DNA of 64,000 nt from Aequorivita soesokkakensis. GTDB taxonomy: Bacteria; Bacteroidota; Bacteroidia; Flavobacteriales; Flavobacteriaceae. Location: assembly GCF_001641085.1 (NCBI RefSeq), contig NZ_LXIE01000001.1, positions 186,001 to 250,000 of the forward strand, written 5' to 3'. Position 1 is the stretch's first letter. Every line of letters starts with the position of its first letter. Of this stretch, positions 41,905-51,525 are shown one piece after another. The position numbers and the translations under genes were made by a program. The notes beneath the pieces were generated by a model, which worked only from the letters and a program-made list of their open reading frames with translations, was not told where the DNA came from and did not search any database.

Positions 41905-42492
41905 ATGAAACGAATCCATCAAATTTCCGGTCTGCTACTTGTTTTCATATTATTTACATCGTGTAACTATTTACAACCCAATAAAGAGGAAAATCTTTCT
42001 TTGGAAAAGGATTTTAAAACCGTTAAAATAAAGGGGAAATACCAGATGTCCATTCCTAATTATATGAAGCAGACAAACCAGTTAAATGACGAAGCTTCGC
42101 TGCAATACAACAATCTTTTTAAGGAAACTTATGTAATTGTAATTGACGAAAGCAAGGAACAGTTTGTTTCAGCAATAAATGAAGCAGGAATTAATGAATT
42201 TTCCCAATCTACTATAGAAAGCTACCGAGACATACAAATGCAACTTTTAAGAGAGAACATTAATATCAGTAACGAAAAAATTTCTGAAAAAAAGACCTTT
42301 AACGGGATGAACAGTGAACAGGTTGCATTTGTCGGGAAGATTTCAGGCGTAGATGATGAAATATCCTATATTTTGACATTTATTGAAGGCGAAAATGATC
42401 TTTATATGATTATGGGCTGGACCTTAAATAAATATTCAAAAAAATATACAAACACTTTCCTGCAAATCGCAGACTCCTTTAAAGAACTATAA
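41905..42492 (+). CDS. Lipoprotein of unknown function
   Basis: The ATG at 41905 gives a 195-residue lipoprotein: MKRIHQISGLLLVFILFTSC, then NYLQPNKEE. An upstream in-frame TTG at 41857 would put 16 polar residues before the signal and is rejected. The mature part has a strand-rich start (KTVKIKGKYQMSIPNYMK), a helical middle (FSQSTIESYRDIQMQLL) and a closing pair of strands (SYILTFIEGENDLYMIMGWT). This layout, with a conserved EQVAFVGK-like strand, recalls PsbP/DcrB-like exported proteins, but the similarity is only of pattern. It has no operon partner. Confidence 0.7.
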   Translation: MKRIHQISGLLLVFILFTSCNYLQPNKEENLSLEKDFKTVKIKGKYQMSIPNYMKQTNQLNDEASLQYNNLFKETYVIVIDESKEQFVSAINEAGINEFSQSTIESYRDIQMQLLRENINISNEKISEKKTFNGMNSEQVAFVGKISGVDDEISYILTFIEGENDLYMIMGWTLNKYSKKYTNTFLQIADSFKEL

Positions 42493-42631
42493 AATGCGCT
42501 ATCTAATTGAAAAGCCAAGGAATTTATTAACCAAAAATAAAGGCAACTACTAAACTTTTCCCAAGAATGAGCTTTGTCATTGACTTGTTGAATTTCTTTT
42601 TATAATTTCATAGCACAAACAAAAAGCTTAA

Positions 42632-43552
42632 ATGGAATTTATAGATTACTACAAGGTACTTGGGCTGAACAAAAACGCAACGGCGGCTGAAATAAAGAAA
42701 GCATACCGAAAGCTGGCGCGAAAACTACATCCAGATTTAAACCCGAACGATAAAACGGCACAACAGAAATTCCAACAACTCAATGAAGCCAACGAAGTAT
42801 TGAGCGATCCCGAAAAGCGCAAAAAATATGACGAATACGGAAAGGATTGGCAACATGCTGATGCTTTTGAAAAAGCCAAACAACAACAAGGCTCCCAAGG
42901 TTTTGGCGGTGGTTTTGGAGGACAAAGAACATATTCCGGCGGTGGTGAGGGTTTTGATGAAAGTCAATTTTCAGACTTTTTTGAATCCATGTTTGGCGGG
43001 GGCGGCTTTAGTCGCGGCAGTGGACGTAGGCAGACCGCACAGTTCAAAGGACAGGATGTGAACGCAACGCTACGGTTGAATTTGACTGATGTGCTTACTA
43101 GCCAAAAACAAACCATCAGTATTGGCGAGAAAAAAATCAGGCTTAGCATTCCAGCTGGAGTTGAAGACGGACAGACAATAAAAATAAAGGGCTACGGTGG
43201 CGAAGGAATGAACGGCGGGCCGAAAGGTGATCTCTTTATCACTTTCGAAATATTCAACAATACTCAATTTAAAAGGCTGGAAAGTGATATTTATTCCACC
43301 GAGGAAATTTCGCTTTATACCGCACTATTGGGAGGCGAAATAACTGTTGAAACGCTTACGGGAAAGGTGAAACTAAACGTAAAACCAGAAACCCAAAACG
43401 ACACGAAAGTAAAACTGAAAGGCAAAGGTTTGCCAAAATACAAAAAGGAAGACCAGCACGGCGATCTCTATATTACCTATAAAATTGTGCTTCCAAAAAA
43501 CCTTTCAGAAAAAGAAAAGGAACTATTTACGCAACTCTCAAAACTTAGATAA
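42632..43552 (+). CDS. cbpA: CbpA-like J-domain co-chaperone (type B DnaJ)
   Basis: A 306-residue Hsp40 with J-domain residues 5-70 ([28 protein letters not shown] with the HPD triad), a Gly/Phe-rich linker ~75-125 ([22 protein letters not shown]) and two beta-sandwich substrate domains ending in [17 protein letters not shown]. The Cys-rich zinc-finger of DnaJ is absent, which identifies the CbpA type. It would stimulate DnaK. The stop overlaps the start of cbpM, its known modulator in E. coli, by one base, which confirms the assignment. Confidence 0.94.
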   Translation: MEFIDYYKVLGLNKNATAAEIKKAYRKLARKLHPDLNPNDKTAQQKFQQLNEANEVLSDPEKRKKYDEYGKDWQHADAFEKAKQQQGSQGFGGGFGGQRTYSGGGEGFDESQFSDFFESMFGGGGFSRGSGRRQTAQFKGQDVNATLRLNLTDVLTSQKQTISIGEKKIRLSIPAGVEDGQTIKIKGYGGEGMNGGPKGDLFITFEIFNNTQFKRLESDIYSTEEISLYTALLGGEITVETLTGKVKLNVKPETQNDTKVKLKGKGLPKYKKEDQHGDLYITYKIVLPKNLSEKEKELFTQLSKLR

Positions 43553-43848
43553 TGGCACGGGAAAAATATATATTGGTAAGTCACTACTGCAAACACGCGC
43601 AAATTGAGGATTCATTTTTGAAAAACCTTCACGAATATGGTTTAGTGACTTTTGAGAAAAAGGAAAATGATGTTTTTATTGATGAAAAGGATATTTCGGA
43701 AATAGAAAAAATGTTTCGCCTCCACACCGACTTAGGAATTAATTTTGAAGGCCTTGACGCAATAAAACAGATGCTTAAACGAATGAAAAAAATGGAGAAA
43801 CAATTGGATTTATTACAAAAGAAGTTAGGATTTTACCAAACAAATTGA
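43552..43848 (+). CDS. cbpM: Chaperone modulator CbpM (MerR-like)
   Basis: A 98-residue protein with the CbpM/MerR-like N-terminal part (LVSHYCKHAQIEDSFLKNLH, EYGLVTFEKKEND, DISEIEKMFRLHTDLGIN) and a C-terminal coiled coil (KQMLKRMKKMEKQLDLLQKKL). CbpM binds the J-domain of CbpA and blocks its action. The ATG overlaps the cbpA stop (TAATG), so amounts of the two are coupled. Its short length and context make an independent DNA-binding role less likely. Confidence 0.92.
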   Translation: MAREKYILVSHYCKHAQIEDSFLKNLHEYGLVTFEKKENDVFIDEKDISEIEKMFRLHTDLGINFEGLDAIKQMLKRMKKMEKQLDLLQKKLGFYQTN

Positions 43849-43929
43849 GTCCAAAATCACTTTATTTTTTATTTTAAATAAAAGTTAAAGCACATTTCCT
43901 GTAAAGCTTAACTATATATCTTAGCATTT

Positions 43930-44946
43930 ATGAAAAAAACCATCTCCCTTTTAGCGATACTATTCGCAATACATACATACGCACAAGACAGTTTAAATGT
44001 CACAAAAATAAATTATAATTTCAATACCGGTTTAACGGCTTCGCAGGATACAATCCCTCAGGATAATAATTATTCGTCACTTTCCAATCAATCTAAAAAT
44101 ACATCAACAAATTCCCCAAGCACCTCTTTTTCAGGAAATATTCAAAATAAATCTGTTGACAAAAGTACCTCTCCCTATGAATGGAAGTGGGTACGCGACG
44201 GAATTTGGACTGGTGTAGGGATAGGTGCCAGTGCTTATGGCTTGATTTTGATAAAAAACAAGGATGATTTACCCTTAGCGGAAAGAGATAAATTTTTGGA
44301 TCCTGTAAAACTACAGGAAGAAATAGACAACCTTCCGTTTTTAGATAAATGGGTTGCTGGAAATCATTCGGAAAACGCAAATAGCATAAGCGACATCCCT
44401 TTTGCTCTTTCATTTGCCGCACCTTTTGCGTTTCTTTTTGACGCTGAAATTAATGATCACACAGGGCAGTATATTGGCCTTTATATTGAAAGCTTAGCCA
44501 CGACCGCAGCTATTTATACCATTACCGCTGGTTTGGTGGACAGAAGCCGCCCCTATGTTTATGACAACAGTGGGGATACTACTGACGATAGGCGTTTCAA
44601 AAATAATGGTCAACGCTCGTTTTATTCAGGTCATGTTGCGGCAACGGCAACCGCTACTTTTTTTGCAGCAAAGGCGTATAGCGATTTTAACCCCGATGCA
44701 AACGGAAAAGTTTTCATTTGGGGCGGGGCAGCCGTTCTACCGGCAGCCGTTGGCGTATTCAGAATGGAAGCTGGCCAGCACTTTTTAACTGACGTACTCT
44801 TGGGATATGTACTGGGTGCGGGAACGGGAATTTTAGTGCCCGAACTGCATAAAAGAAAAAACGAAAATATAGATATTTACCCCAGTTCTGGAACAAGTTT
44901 TAACGGAGACAGTTATAACGGAATGGCGTTTAGATATACATTTTAA
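43930..44946 (+). CDS. Exported PAP2-family phosphatase
   Basis: A 338-residue protein with a signal peptide (MKKTISLLAILFAIHTYAQ), a Ser/Asn/Thr-rich linker (35-80), and a PAP2 domain in the second half. The three catalytic motifs are GLVDRSRPYVYD (C1 variant, Arg-Pro), FYSGHVAAT (C2, Ser-Gly-His) and RMEAGQHFLTDVLLG (C3, Arg and His-x-x-x-Asp). It would remove phosphate from a lipid such as undecaprenyl diphosphate or phosphatidylglycerol phosphate at the periplasmic face. Unlike BacA-type enzymes it has few membrane helices, with AAPFAFLFDAE and neighbouring segments only weakly hydrophobic. It is monocistronic. Confidence 0.88.
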   Translation: MKKTISLLAILFAIHTYAQDSLNVTKINYNFNTGLTASQDTIPQDNNYSSLSNQSKNTSTNSPSTSFSGNIQNKSVDKSTSPYEWKWVRDGIWTGVGIGASAYGLILIKNKDDLPLAERDKFLDPVKLQEEIDNLPFLDKWVAGNHSENANSISDIPFALSFAAPFAFLFDAEINDHTGQYIGLYIESLATTAAIYTITAGLVDRSRPYVYDNSGDTTDDRRFKNNGQRSFYSGHVAATATATFFAAKAYSDFNPDANGKVFIWGGAAVLPAAVGVFRMEAGQHFLTDVLLGYVLGAGTGILVPELHKRKNENIDIYPSSGTSFNGDSYNGMAFRYTF

Positions 44947-44973
44947 GTTTATACCTTCAAGGAAAGAATGCAG

Positions 44974-45005
44974 AAAAAATCCCGCTTATAGCGGGATTTT
45001 TTTTA
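44974..45005. terminator. Two-way terminator between the PAP2 gene and ychF
   Basis: AAAATCCCGC and GCGGGATTTT form a perfect stem around TTATA, with T-runs on both strands. It overlaps the ychF stop codon region and can serve both convergent genes. Confidence 0.92.
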
Positions 45006-46097
45006 AACATTAAAACGGAAGTGCATCACATCACCATCCTTAACAATGTATTCCTTCCCTTCTACCCCCATCTTTCCGGCTTCCTTTACTTTTGCTTCGC
45101 TTCCGTAGGTTACGTAGTCGTCATATTTTATTACTTCGGCGCGAATAAAACCTTTTTCAAAATCTGTATGGATTACTCCCGCAGCCTGTGGCGCAGTAGC
45201 CCCAACTGGAATAGTCCAAGCGCGAACTTCTTTCACGCCAGCGGTAAAGTAAGTTTGTAGTTTCAAAAGCTTATAGGCACTGCGAATCAATTTTGCTGAA
45301 CCAGCTTCATCAAGACCTAAATCTTCCAAAAACATTTGGCGTTCTTCAAAAGTTTCCAGTTCCGTAATATCTGCTTCCGTTCCCACGGCAAGCACCAAAA
45401 CTTCTGCATTTTCACCCGCAACGGCTTGCTTCACTTTTTCAACATAGGCATTCCCAGTTGCAGCAGCTCCTTCATCAACATTGCAAACGTACATTACAGG
45501 TTTGTCAGTAATGAATTGTGCATTTACAATGAATTCTTCCCGTTCACTTTCGGATAAATCTATTGCGCGAACGGAAATTCCAGCCTCCAAACCTGATTTC
45601 ACTTTCAACAAAGCAGCTTCTTCTTTTTGGGCGTCTTTATTTCCGGTGCGGGCGGCTCGCTTTACTTTTTCAAGTTTTTTGTCAACCGTTTCCAAATCTT
45701 TTAATTGAAGTTCAATATCAATCGTTTCCTTATCTCGAATTGGGTTTACGCTGCCGTCAACATGCACAATATTGTCATTGTCAAAACAACGCAAAACGTG
45801 AAGAATCGCATCGGTTTCACGAATATTGCTCAAAAACTGGTTACCCAAGCCTTCTCCTTTACTTGCGCCTTTTACCAATCCTGCTATATCAACTATTTCA
45901 ACAGTTGCAGGAAGCACACGTTCTGGTTTTACCAATTCTTCCAATTTTAACAAACGTTTGTCCGGAACATTCACTACCCCAACGTTGGGCTCAATCGTAC
46001 AAAAAGGGAAATTGGCACTCTGCGCCTTTGCGTTGCTCAAACAATTGAAAAGTGTGGATTTTCCCACGTTTGGCAATCCTACAATACCTGCTTTCAT
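45003..46097 (-). CDS. ychF: Redox-regulated ATPase YchF (Obg-like)
   Basis: YchF is a universally conserved ribosome-associated ATPase of the Obg group. From the ATG at 46097 it has 364 residues: [18 protein letters not shown] (P-loop), [20 protein letters not shown] (G3 with the hydrophobic in place of Gln), an N-V-D-x G4-like stretch (YVCNVDE) in place of NKxD, and the C-terminal TGS domain ending in VMHFRFNV. A frame extends to 46154, but the -7 box (46152-46159) lies there and the additional residues do not match the family. It lies alone, convergent with the PAP2 gene. Confidence 0.96.
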   Translation of the reverse strand: MKAGIVGLPNVGKSTLFNCLSNAKAQSANFPFCTIEPNVGVVNVPDKRLLKLEELVKPERVLPATVEIVDIAGLVKGASKGEGLGNQFLSNIRETDAILHVLRCFDNDNIVHVDGSVNPIRDKETIDIELQLKDLETVDKKLEKVKRAARTGNKDAQKEEAALLKVKSGLEAGISVRAIDLSESEREEFIVNAQFITDKPVMYVCNVDEGAAATGNAYVEKVKQAVAGENAEVLVLAVGTEADITELETFEERQMFLEDLGLDEAGSAKLIRSAYKLLKLQTYFTAGVKEVRAWTIPVGATAPQAAGVIHTDFEKGFIRAEVIKYDDYVTYGSEAKVKEAGKMGVEGKEYIVKDGDVMHFRFNV

Positions 46098-46151
46098 TAA
46101 ATATATTTTTAGTGTAAACCTTTTAACAATTGGTTTTGGTTTACGAGGGTG

Positions 46152-46159
46152 CAAATATA
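46152..46159 (-). promoter_or_regulatory. -7 element of ychF
   Basis: TATATTTG on the minus strand is a perfect TAnnTTTG, 54 bases before the ychF ATG. The leader of about 45 bases and the position of the box decide against the longer reading frame start. Confidence 0.65.
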
Positions 46160-46297
46160 CATCTTCAAAGCAAATTTTTCATAATTGATTTAAAATGCTT
46201 TTTAGAAAAAATTTGGGTTTTATTTCACTAAAAATTCACAGGAATTTAACGACAATAGCCCTAAGTTTACAATTGAAACAATAAATAACCAATAATT

Positions 46298-46771
46298 ATG
46301 AAACGTATTTTAATGAGTATTGCAATTGTTGCCTTTACAATAACGGCAACCCAAGCACAGGTAAATAAAACTGTAAAAGAAGAATCTACAGTAAAACGTG
46401 TTGTTACAAAAGAAGGTAGCGATGTAAAAATAAAAGAAATTAAAAACACCGATACCGAAAGTGGAGCTGTAATTGTTGAAGGCAATGACAAAACAAATCA
46501 AGAATTTAGCGAAGCAACACGAAAAGATTCAGACAATAAAGTGATTGTTGACGATGTGGTTGTTGACAAACAAAACGAAGCAATGATTGCTGAAAAGAAA
46601 GCGCAACAAGAGGCACAGCTTGAAGCTTCCAAAAGAGAACAAGAAGCACTGGCCGCAAAAAAGAAAATGGAATATGAGGCAAAACAAGCACAGATGCAAA
46701 AAGAGCTTGCCGAAAGAAGAGCGCAACTAGAGTCAAGACCAAAAGGAATGGCAAAATTGAAAAAGGATTAA
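46298..46771 (+). CDS. Exported Lys/Gln/Glu-rich protein, related at its N-terminal half to the 51526 product
   Basis: A 157-residue protein with a signal peptide (MKRILMSIAIVAFTITATQAQ). Residues 22-75 contain VVTKEGSDVKIKEIKNTDTE and KTNQEF, which parallel the TSVKDSKGTDVATKEVT and QTNQE of the 51526 gene product. The C-terminal half is a single long charged helix, rich in Lys, Gln, Glu and Ala (AEKKAQQEAQLEASKREQEA and on), likely a coiled coil, ending RPKGMAKLKKD. Location is periplasmic or outer-surface. No known domain was recognised; a structural or scaffold role is only a guess. Confidence 0.7.
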   Translation: MKRILMSIAIVAFTITATQAQVNKTVKEESTVKRVVTKEGSDVKIKEIKNTDTESGAVIVEGNDKTNQEFSEATRKDSDNKVIVDDVVVDKQNEAMIAEKKAQQEAQLEASKREQEALAAKKKMEYEAKQAQMQKELAERRAQLESRPKGMAKLKKD

Positions 46772-46790
46772 ATCTCTTTTAATTTTTAAA

Positions 46791-46823
46791 AAAACGCTCC
46801 AATTTTATTGGGGCGTTTTTTTT
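46791..46823. terminator. Two-way terminator between the 46298 gene and the alpha/beta hydrolase gene
   Basis: AAAACGCTCC and GGGGCGTTTT form a 10-pair stem (one G-U) with a 9-base loop; T-runs on both strands serve the convergent genes. Confidence 0.9.
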
Positions 46824-47619
46824 ATAATAGTGTATCCAACGCTTTTTTGTAAACACTGTAACTATCTAAATTGTGGTGGGTTCCTCCGGAAATTGTTATA
46901 AAATTGAGTTTTTCCTTGGTTTGGATTTTTGAGAGTTTTTCACTGTTTTTATAGTTTACTACAGAATCATCGGTACCGTGAAAAATTGTAATTGGGCAGG
47001 AAACATCTTTTAAATACTGATACGTTGGAAAGTGAAATTTTAAAAACCAACTAACAGGGTAGATTGGAAAACGGTCCGCGGCCACTTTGTCCAAACTATA
47101 AAAAGGGGCTTCGAGAATAAGTTGTTTTGGATGGTTTTTTGCAGCAACAAAAGTAGCAAAAGTAGTCCCCAGAGATCTTCCATAAATAGATATTTCATCT
47201 TCTGAATAACTTTTCAGCAGATAATCATAAAACAATTGGGCGTCGCTATACAACACATCTTGGCTTAGTTTCCCCGTACTTTTTCCGTAGGTTCTATAAT
47301 CCATTACCAAAACATCGTAATCCAATTCCACAAATTTTTGGACCACAATCCCCCAACGGGAAAGCTCGCCAGCGTTTCCGTGGAAATAGAGCACTACGCC
47401 TTTTGGATTTTCAACTTTAAAATGAAGCGCATTCAGTTTTGCGCCATCTTCAGTTTCTAAATTGATTTCTTGAAAATTTTCTGAAAACGAATACAAATAA
47501 TCCTGCGGAAGCGAATCTGGCATAAAAATCATTTTTTCCTGTAGAAAATAAAGGCCGATGAAAATGATAACATACAACGAAGCGAGAACAATTAAGAATT
47601 TTTTGAGTCTTCGTTTCAT
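46822..47619 (-). CDS. Membrane-anchored alpha/beta hydrolase (second of a tandem pair)
   Basis: A 265-residue protein with one N-terminal membrane helix (KKFLIVLASLYVIIFIGLYFL) and an alpha/beta hydrolase domain. The oxyanion strand VVLYFHGNAGELSRWG is near 75-90, the nucleophile elbow YGRSLGTTFA near 150, the Asp in HGTDDSVVNY near 215 and the His in GGTHHNLDSY near 247, so the triad is intact. It resembles the BEM46/ABHD13 group. It overlaps the next gene by 4 bases; the two proteins are clearly paralogous. Substrate unknown. Confidence 0.85.
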   Translation of the reverse strand: MKRRLKKFLIVLASLYVIIFIGLYFLQEKMIFMPDSLPQDYLYSFSENFQEINLETEDGAKLNALHFKVENPKGVVLYFHGNAGELSRWGIVVQKFVELDYDVLVMDYRTYGKSTGKLSQDVLYSDAQLFYDYLLKSYSEDEISIYGRSLGTTFATFVAAKNHPKQLILEAPFYSLDKVAADRFPIYPVSWFLKFHFPTYQYLKDVSCPITIFHGTDDSVVNYKNSEKLSKIQTKEKLNFITISGGTHHNLDSYSVYKKALDTLL

Positions 47620-48476
47620 TTCTTAGCAGTATGTTTTACGCCAATGCTGGTGGTGGAAAAATCTATTTTCTCTGCTTTTGATTTAATGATTTCCGTCAAA
47701 ATTTTGTGATAGGATTCAAAGTTATTCAAATTTTTATGGCCACCACCAATAATGGGGTGAAGACGCGTAAGTTTTTGGTTTACCTGCGAAAGTTTCACGC
47801 TGCTGCCAAAAGGTATTAGCTTGTCCTTTGTTCCATGAATGATGTGGATTGGGCATTTCACATATTTCAACCATTTATAGGTCGGCATTGGGTATTTCAA
47901 AATAATGGAAAGCGGCATAAACGGCATATAACGTCCGGTTACTTTCGTCAAACTATAATATGGTGCGTCCAAAATAAGCATTTTTGGGTTGTTCATTGAA
48001 GCCAGTTTTGTGGCAAAACCCGAACCTAGGGAACGTCCGTAAATAATAATATATTTTTCACTTACCTTTTCCCGAATTTCATTATAGATAAATTGCAAAT
48101 CATGTTTTATGGCTTTTTGTGAGCGTTTGCCCGTACTTTTTCCAAAACCTCGGTAATCTACCATTATTACATCGTAATTGTTCCGCGTGAAATCTACCGC
48201 AAACTTGCCCCAACCCTTTATACTTTTCGAATTCCCCTTTAAATAAAGCACAACGCCCAATGGTTTTTCAACGCTGAAATGCAATCCATTAATTATCGCG
48301 CCATCGCGGGTTTCCAGATTGTATTCTGAAACGGATTGGTTTTCGTAATAAAAGTTGAAGTCCTTCGGAAGTTTTTCAGGCTTGAACAAAAAGTAATCTT
48401 GTAAATAATAGAGCAAGACGCTCACTATTATATAAGCGCCAATTATTAGAATTAAAACATGCAGCCACAGTGGCAT
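47616..48476 (-). CDS. Membrane-anchored alpha/beta hydrolase (first of a tandem pair)
   Basis: A 286-residue paralogue of the neighbouring hydrolase: N-terminal helix (VLILIIGAYIIVSVLLYYL), LGVVLYLKGNSKSIKGWGKF where HG is replaced by KG at the oxyanion strand, VDYRGFGKSTGKRSQKA, nucleophile YGRSLGSGFATKLAS near 146, HGTKDKLIPF near 212 and GGGHKNLNNF near 240. The change of the usual His-Gly to Lys-Gly may alter the oxyanion hole. It is transcribed first, and its stop overlaps the start of its partner by 4 bases. The pair probably arose by tandem duplication. Confidence 0.85.
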   Translation of the reverse strand: MPLWLHVLILIIGAYIIVSVLLYYLQDYFLFKPEKLPKDFNFYYENQSVSEYNLETRDGAIINGLHFSVEKPLGVVLYLKGNSKSIKGWGKFAVDFTRNNYDVIMVDYRGFGKSTGKRSQKAIKHDLQFIYNEIREKVSEKYIIIYGRSLGSGFATKLASMNNPKMLILDAPYYSLTKVTGRYMPFMPLSIILKYPMPTYKWLKYVKCPIHIIHGTKDKLIPFGSSVKLSQVNQKLTRLHPIIGGGHKNLNNFESYHKILTEIIKSKAEKIDFSTTSIGVKHTAKK

Positions 48477-48635
48477 AAGTTCCGTTTCCTATAAATGTAC
48501 AAAATTAAGGCCTTGCTATTTTTACTTTTTAAAAGTTATGTACAAAGCCTTGTTTATAAATTGCAAATAAATTCGATTAAAGGATGAATTAAAAACTTAA
48601 CTTTAACAAATAACTAACATAAAAAACAACAACCA

Positions 48636-51356
48636 ATGAAGAAAATTACACTTTTATTATTTTTTGTTTGCGGAATTGCTTTTTCGCAAACCACGGTTAC
48701 TGGAACGGTAACGGATGCCTCAGGAATACCGCTTTCCTTCGTGAATGTGCTGGAAAAAGGTACAACAAACGGAACCACAACCTCGATAGATGGAACTTTT
48801 TCGCTTCAGGTAAATGATAATGCAACCCTAAGCATTAGTTATGTGGGCTTCAACACCCAAGAAGTCGAAGTGAATGGACAAACAAATATTCAAGTAACAC
48901 TTGCAGAAGGTGAATCTCTGGAAGATGTTATGCTTGTAGGTTCCCGTAGCCCAAAAAGAACTGCAGTAAACACTGCGGTGCCTATTGATGTGATTGATGT
49001 TGAAACCACAACCTTACAGGTTGGAAAAGTTGAAATAAACGAACTTTTGCAGTATGCAGCTCCTTCTTTCAACGCCAGCAAACAATCAGGCTCAGATGGT
49101 GCAGACCATATTGATCCTGCTTCGCTCCGCGGTTTGGGGCCCGACCAAACTTTGGTCTTGATAAATGGCAAAAGAAGGCACCAATCGTCATTGATAAACG
49201 TTTTTGGAACTCGCGGCCGTGGAAATACGGGTACTGATTTGAACGCGATACCAGCAACTTCCATCAAACGCATTGAGGTTTTACGTGACGGTGCTTCAGC
49301 GCAATACGGAAGTGATGCAATTGCAGGGGTTATCAACATTGTACTTAAGGATAATGTTGATGAATTATCGGGAAGCGTTTCCTATGGCGCCTATAGCACC
49401 AATGCAGATGTTGATACTAGCGCATTTACAGAAGATGCTTACGGTCTTTGGAATACTGATGGTTATAGACTTGATACCGAAAAAGATGGAAATGCAATAG
49501 GAAAGGATCAGAATTTTGATGGCGGCTCTTTAAAATTTGGTGCTAACTACGGATTTGCTATTGGAAAGAAAGGCGGTTTCGCAAATTTCACAACGGAATA
49601 TATCAACAAAAACAAGACCTTACGCCCTACTTTCGATTTCAGAAAAGGATTTGGCGAGGCTGCCATTGAAGGTTTCAATTTAATGGGAAATGTTGGAATT
49701 CCAGTTGGTGAAAAAACCGAAGTTTATGCCTTCGGAGGAAGAAACTATAGAGATACCGATGCGTATGCTTTCACCAGAAATGGCGGAAATCGTGTTGTAG
49801 AGTCAATTTTTCCCAACGGTTATACGCCACGCATTACTTCAATAATTACGGATAATTCTGTAGTTGCAGGTGTTAAAACCGAAACAGATTCTGGCTGGAA
49901 AGTGGATATTAGTAATGCCTATGGAATTAACAATTTTCATTATTACATTAAAGGAACTTTAAATGCTTCCTTGGTAGATCTTTCACCAACAGAGTTTGAC
50001 GCAGGTGGCCATTCATTATCACAAAACACAGTAAATTTGGATTTTTCAAAATATTATGACGACGTTTTAAGTGGAATGAACATCGCCTTCGGTGCAGAAT
50101 ACAGAACGGAAAATTTTATAATTTTCGCAGGGGAAGAAGGTTCCTACGCAACTTATGACGTGAACGGCGTTCCCGTAAATGCAAATACTCCAGAAGAAGA
50201 TATCGTTATTTACCGCGATGGCGACGGAAACCCAATTTTGGACGGTGATGGAAACCAAATTTTAAGACCGGGTGGCTCGCAGGGGTTCCCAGGTTATGGA
50301 CCATCAAATGAGGTGGACAGAAGCAGATCAAACGTTTCAGTATATGCTGATGGGGAATTTGATTTAAGCGAGGCCTTTTTAATAAGTGCTGCTGGACGTT
50401 TTGAAAATTACAGCGATTTTGGAAGTACTATCAACGGAAAACTTGCAATGCGATTTAAGGCTACAGAAAACATAAATGTTCGAGGTTCCGTAAGTACTGG
50501 TTTTAGAGCTCCATCTTTGGCTCAGCTTTATTACAACCTACGTTTCACCAACTTTATTGGCGGTGTGGCAAGCGATCAATTGTTATCCCCAAACAACAGC
50601 CCCGTTACGGCTTCTTTTGGAATTGGCCCTTTAAAGGAAGAAAAATCCACTAATGCCGGTTTGGGTTTCACTGCAAACTTTTCAAAATTCACGGCAACTG
50701 CAGATCTTTATTACATAGACGTTCGCGATAGAATTGTTTTAACTGGAAATTTTCCTGCGCCGCAAATTGAAAATGTGGATTCCGCACAATTCTTTGCAAA
50801 CGGTGTGGATACAGAAACTACAGGTCTTGATGTGGTTTTGACCTATAAAGACAACTTTAATGACAATATTATTGGTGTGTCGCTTTTGGCGAATTTCAAT
50901 AATATGGTAATCAAAGATGTGAAAAATGGAAATCTGGATGAGCAAACATTTTTTGGGGAACGCGACAAGGCATTTTTATTGGCTTCCGCGCCCGAAAGTA
51001 AATTGGTTGGAAACCTTACCTATGAAAGAAATTGGTTAAGCGCCGGTGTAACCGTAACACGTTTCAGCGAAGTTGAGCTTTTGGATTTTCAAATGTTCGA
51101 AGATCCTGCGGATTATGGTGGGTTCGAAAGTCAAATTGTTGCGGCAACCGATACCTATACCGCAAAATTTGTAACCGATTTAAATCTTGGTTTTAAAGTT
51201 TCTGAAAATATAAAACTCAATGTGGGCTCCAATAACCTTTTTAATATTTATCCAGATCAGCAGGACGATTGGACTGAAGGCGGCGGATATTGGGATTCAG
51301 TACAAATGGGCTTTGGTGGGGCATTCTATTATGCTAGGATAAACTACAATTTCTAA
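48636..51356 (+). CDS. TonB-dependent outer membrane receptor (with CarboxypepD_reg-like domain)
   Basis: A 906-residue receptor. After the signal peptide (MKKITLLLFFVCGIAFSQ) comes a carboxypeptidase-regulatory-like domain (~20-100: TVTGTVTDASGIPLSFVNV, ISYVGFNTQEVEV), then the plug (LRGLGPDQTLVLINGKRRHQ, IKRIEVLRDGASAQYGSDAI, AGVINIVLKD) and a 22-strand-type barrel ending LNVGSNNLFNIYPDQQDDW and a C-terminal aromatic YARINYNF. The plug resembles those of receptors for iron complexes or small organic solutes; the substrate is not clear. No SusD partner follows, so it is not a polysaccharide-uptake pair. Bounded by a strong terminator. Confidence 0.93.
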   Translation: MKKITLLLFFVCGIAFSQTTVTGTVTDASGIPLSFVNVLEKGTTNGTTTSIDGTFSLQVNDNATLSISYVGFNTQEVEVNGQTNIQVTLAEGESLEDVMLVGSRSPKRTAVNTAVPIDVIDVETTTLQVGKVEINELLQYAAPSFNASKQSGSDGADHIDPASLRGLGPDQTLVLINGKRRHQSSLINVFGTRGRGNTGTDLNAIPATSIKRIEVLRDGASAQYGSDAIAGVINIVLKDNVDELSGSVSYGAYSTNADVDTSAFTEDAYGLWNTDGYRLDTEKDGNAIGKDQNFDGGSLKFGANYGFAIGKKGGFANFTTEYINKNKTLRPTFDFRKGFGEAAIEGFNLMGNVGIPVGEKTEVYAFGGRNYRDTDAYAFTRNGGNRVVESIFPNGYTPRITSIITDNSVVAGVKTETDSGWKVDISNAYGINNFHYYIKGTLNASLVDLSPTEFDAGGHSLSQNTVNLDFSKYYDDVLSGMNIAFGAEYRTENFIIFAGEEGSYATYDVNGVPVNANTPEEDIVIYRDGDGNPILDGDGNQILRPGGSQGFPGYGPSNEVDRSRSNVSVYADGEFDLSEAFLISAAGRFENYSDFGSTINGKLAMRFKATENINVRGSVSTGFRAPSLAQLYYNLRFTNFIGGVASDQLLSPNNSPVTASFGIGPLKEEKSTNAGLGFTANFSKFTATADLYYIDVRDRIVLTGNFPAPQIENVDSAQFFANGVDTETTGLDVVLTYKDNFNDNIIGVSLLANFNNMVIKDVKNGNLDEQTFFGERDKAFLLASAPESKLVGNLTYERNWLSAGVTVTRFSEVELLDFQMFEDPADYGGFESQIVAATDTYTAKFVTDLNLGFKVSENIKLNVGSNNLFNIYPDQQDDWTEGGGYWDSVQMGFGGAFYYARINYNF

Positions 51357-51381
51357 GAATAACTTTTTTATTAAGAATTAA

Positions 51382-51414
51382 AAAACCTCATCATAGATTG
51401 ATGGGGTTTTTAAT
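51382..51414 (+). terminator. Intrinsic terminator of the 48636 receptor gene
   Basis: A 12-pair stem (AAAACCTCATCA / TGATGGGGTTTT, one G-U pair) with a 5-base loop and a following T-run lies 26 bases after the stop. Confidence 0.9.
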
Positions 51415-51463
51415 TTAAAATTGAATATCACATTCTTTTTTATGAATTTCTTATAATTATATA

Positions 51464-51496
51464 TTGATACTTTAACATATTCAATGGTTATCTTTG
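51464..51496 (+). promoter_or_regulatory. Promoter of the 51526 gene
   Basis: TTG (51464-51466) and TATCTTTG (51489-51496), spaced by 22 bases, match the Bacteroidota promoter; the start would be near 51502 with a leader of about 25 bases. Confidence 0.75.
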
Positions 51497-51525
51497 AATC
51501 ATATTAAACTAATAAACAAACCATT

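Noticed and set aside
45563-46048. 161-residue open frame opposite ychF
   Set aside because: It is antisense to a highly conserved gene, has no promoter or recognisable domain, and is explained by codon usage in the real gene.
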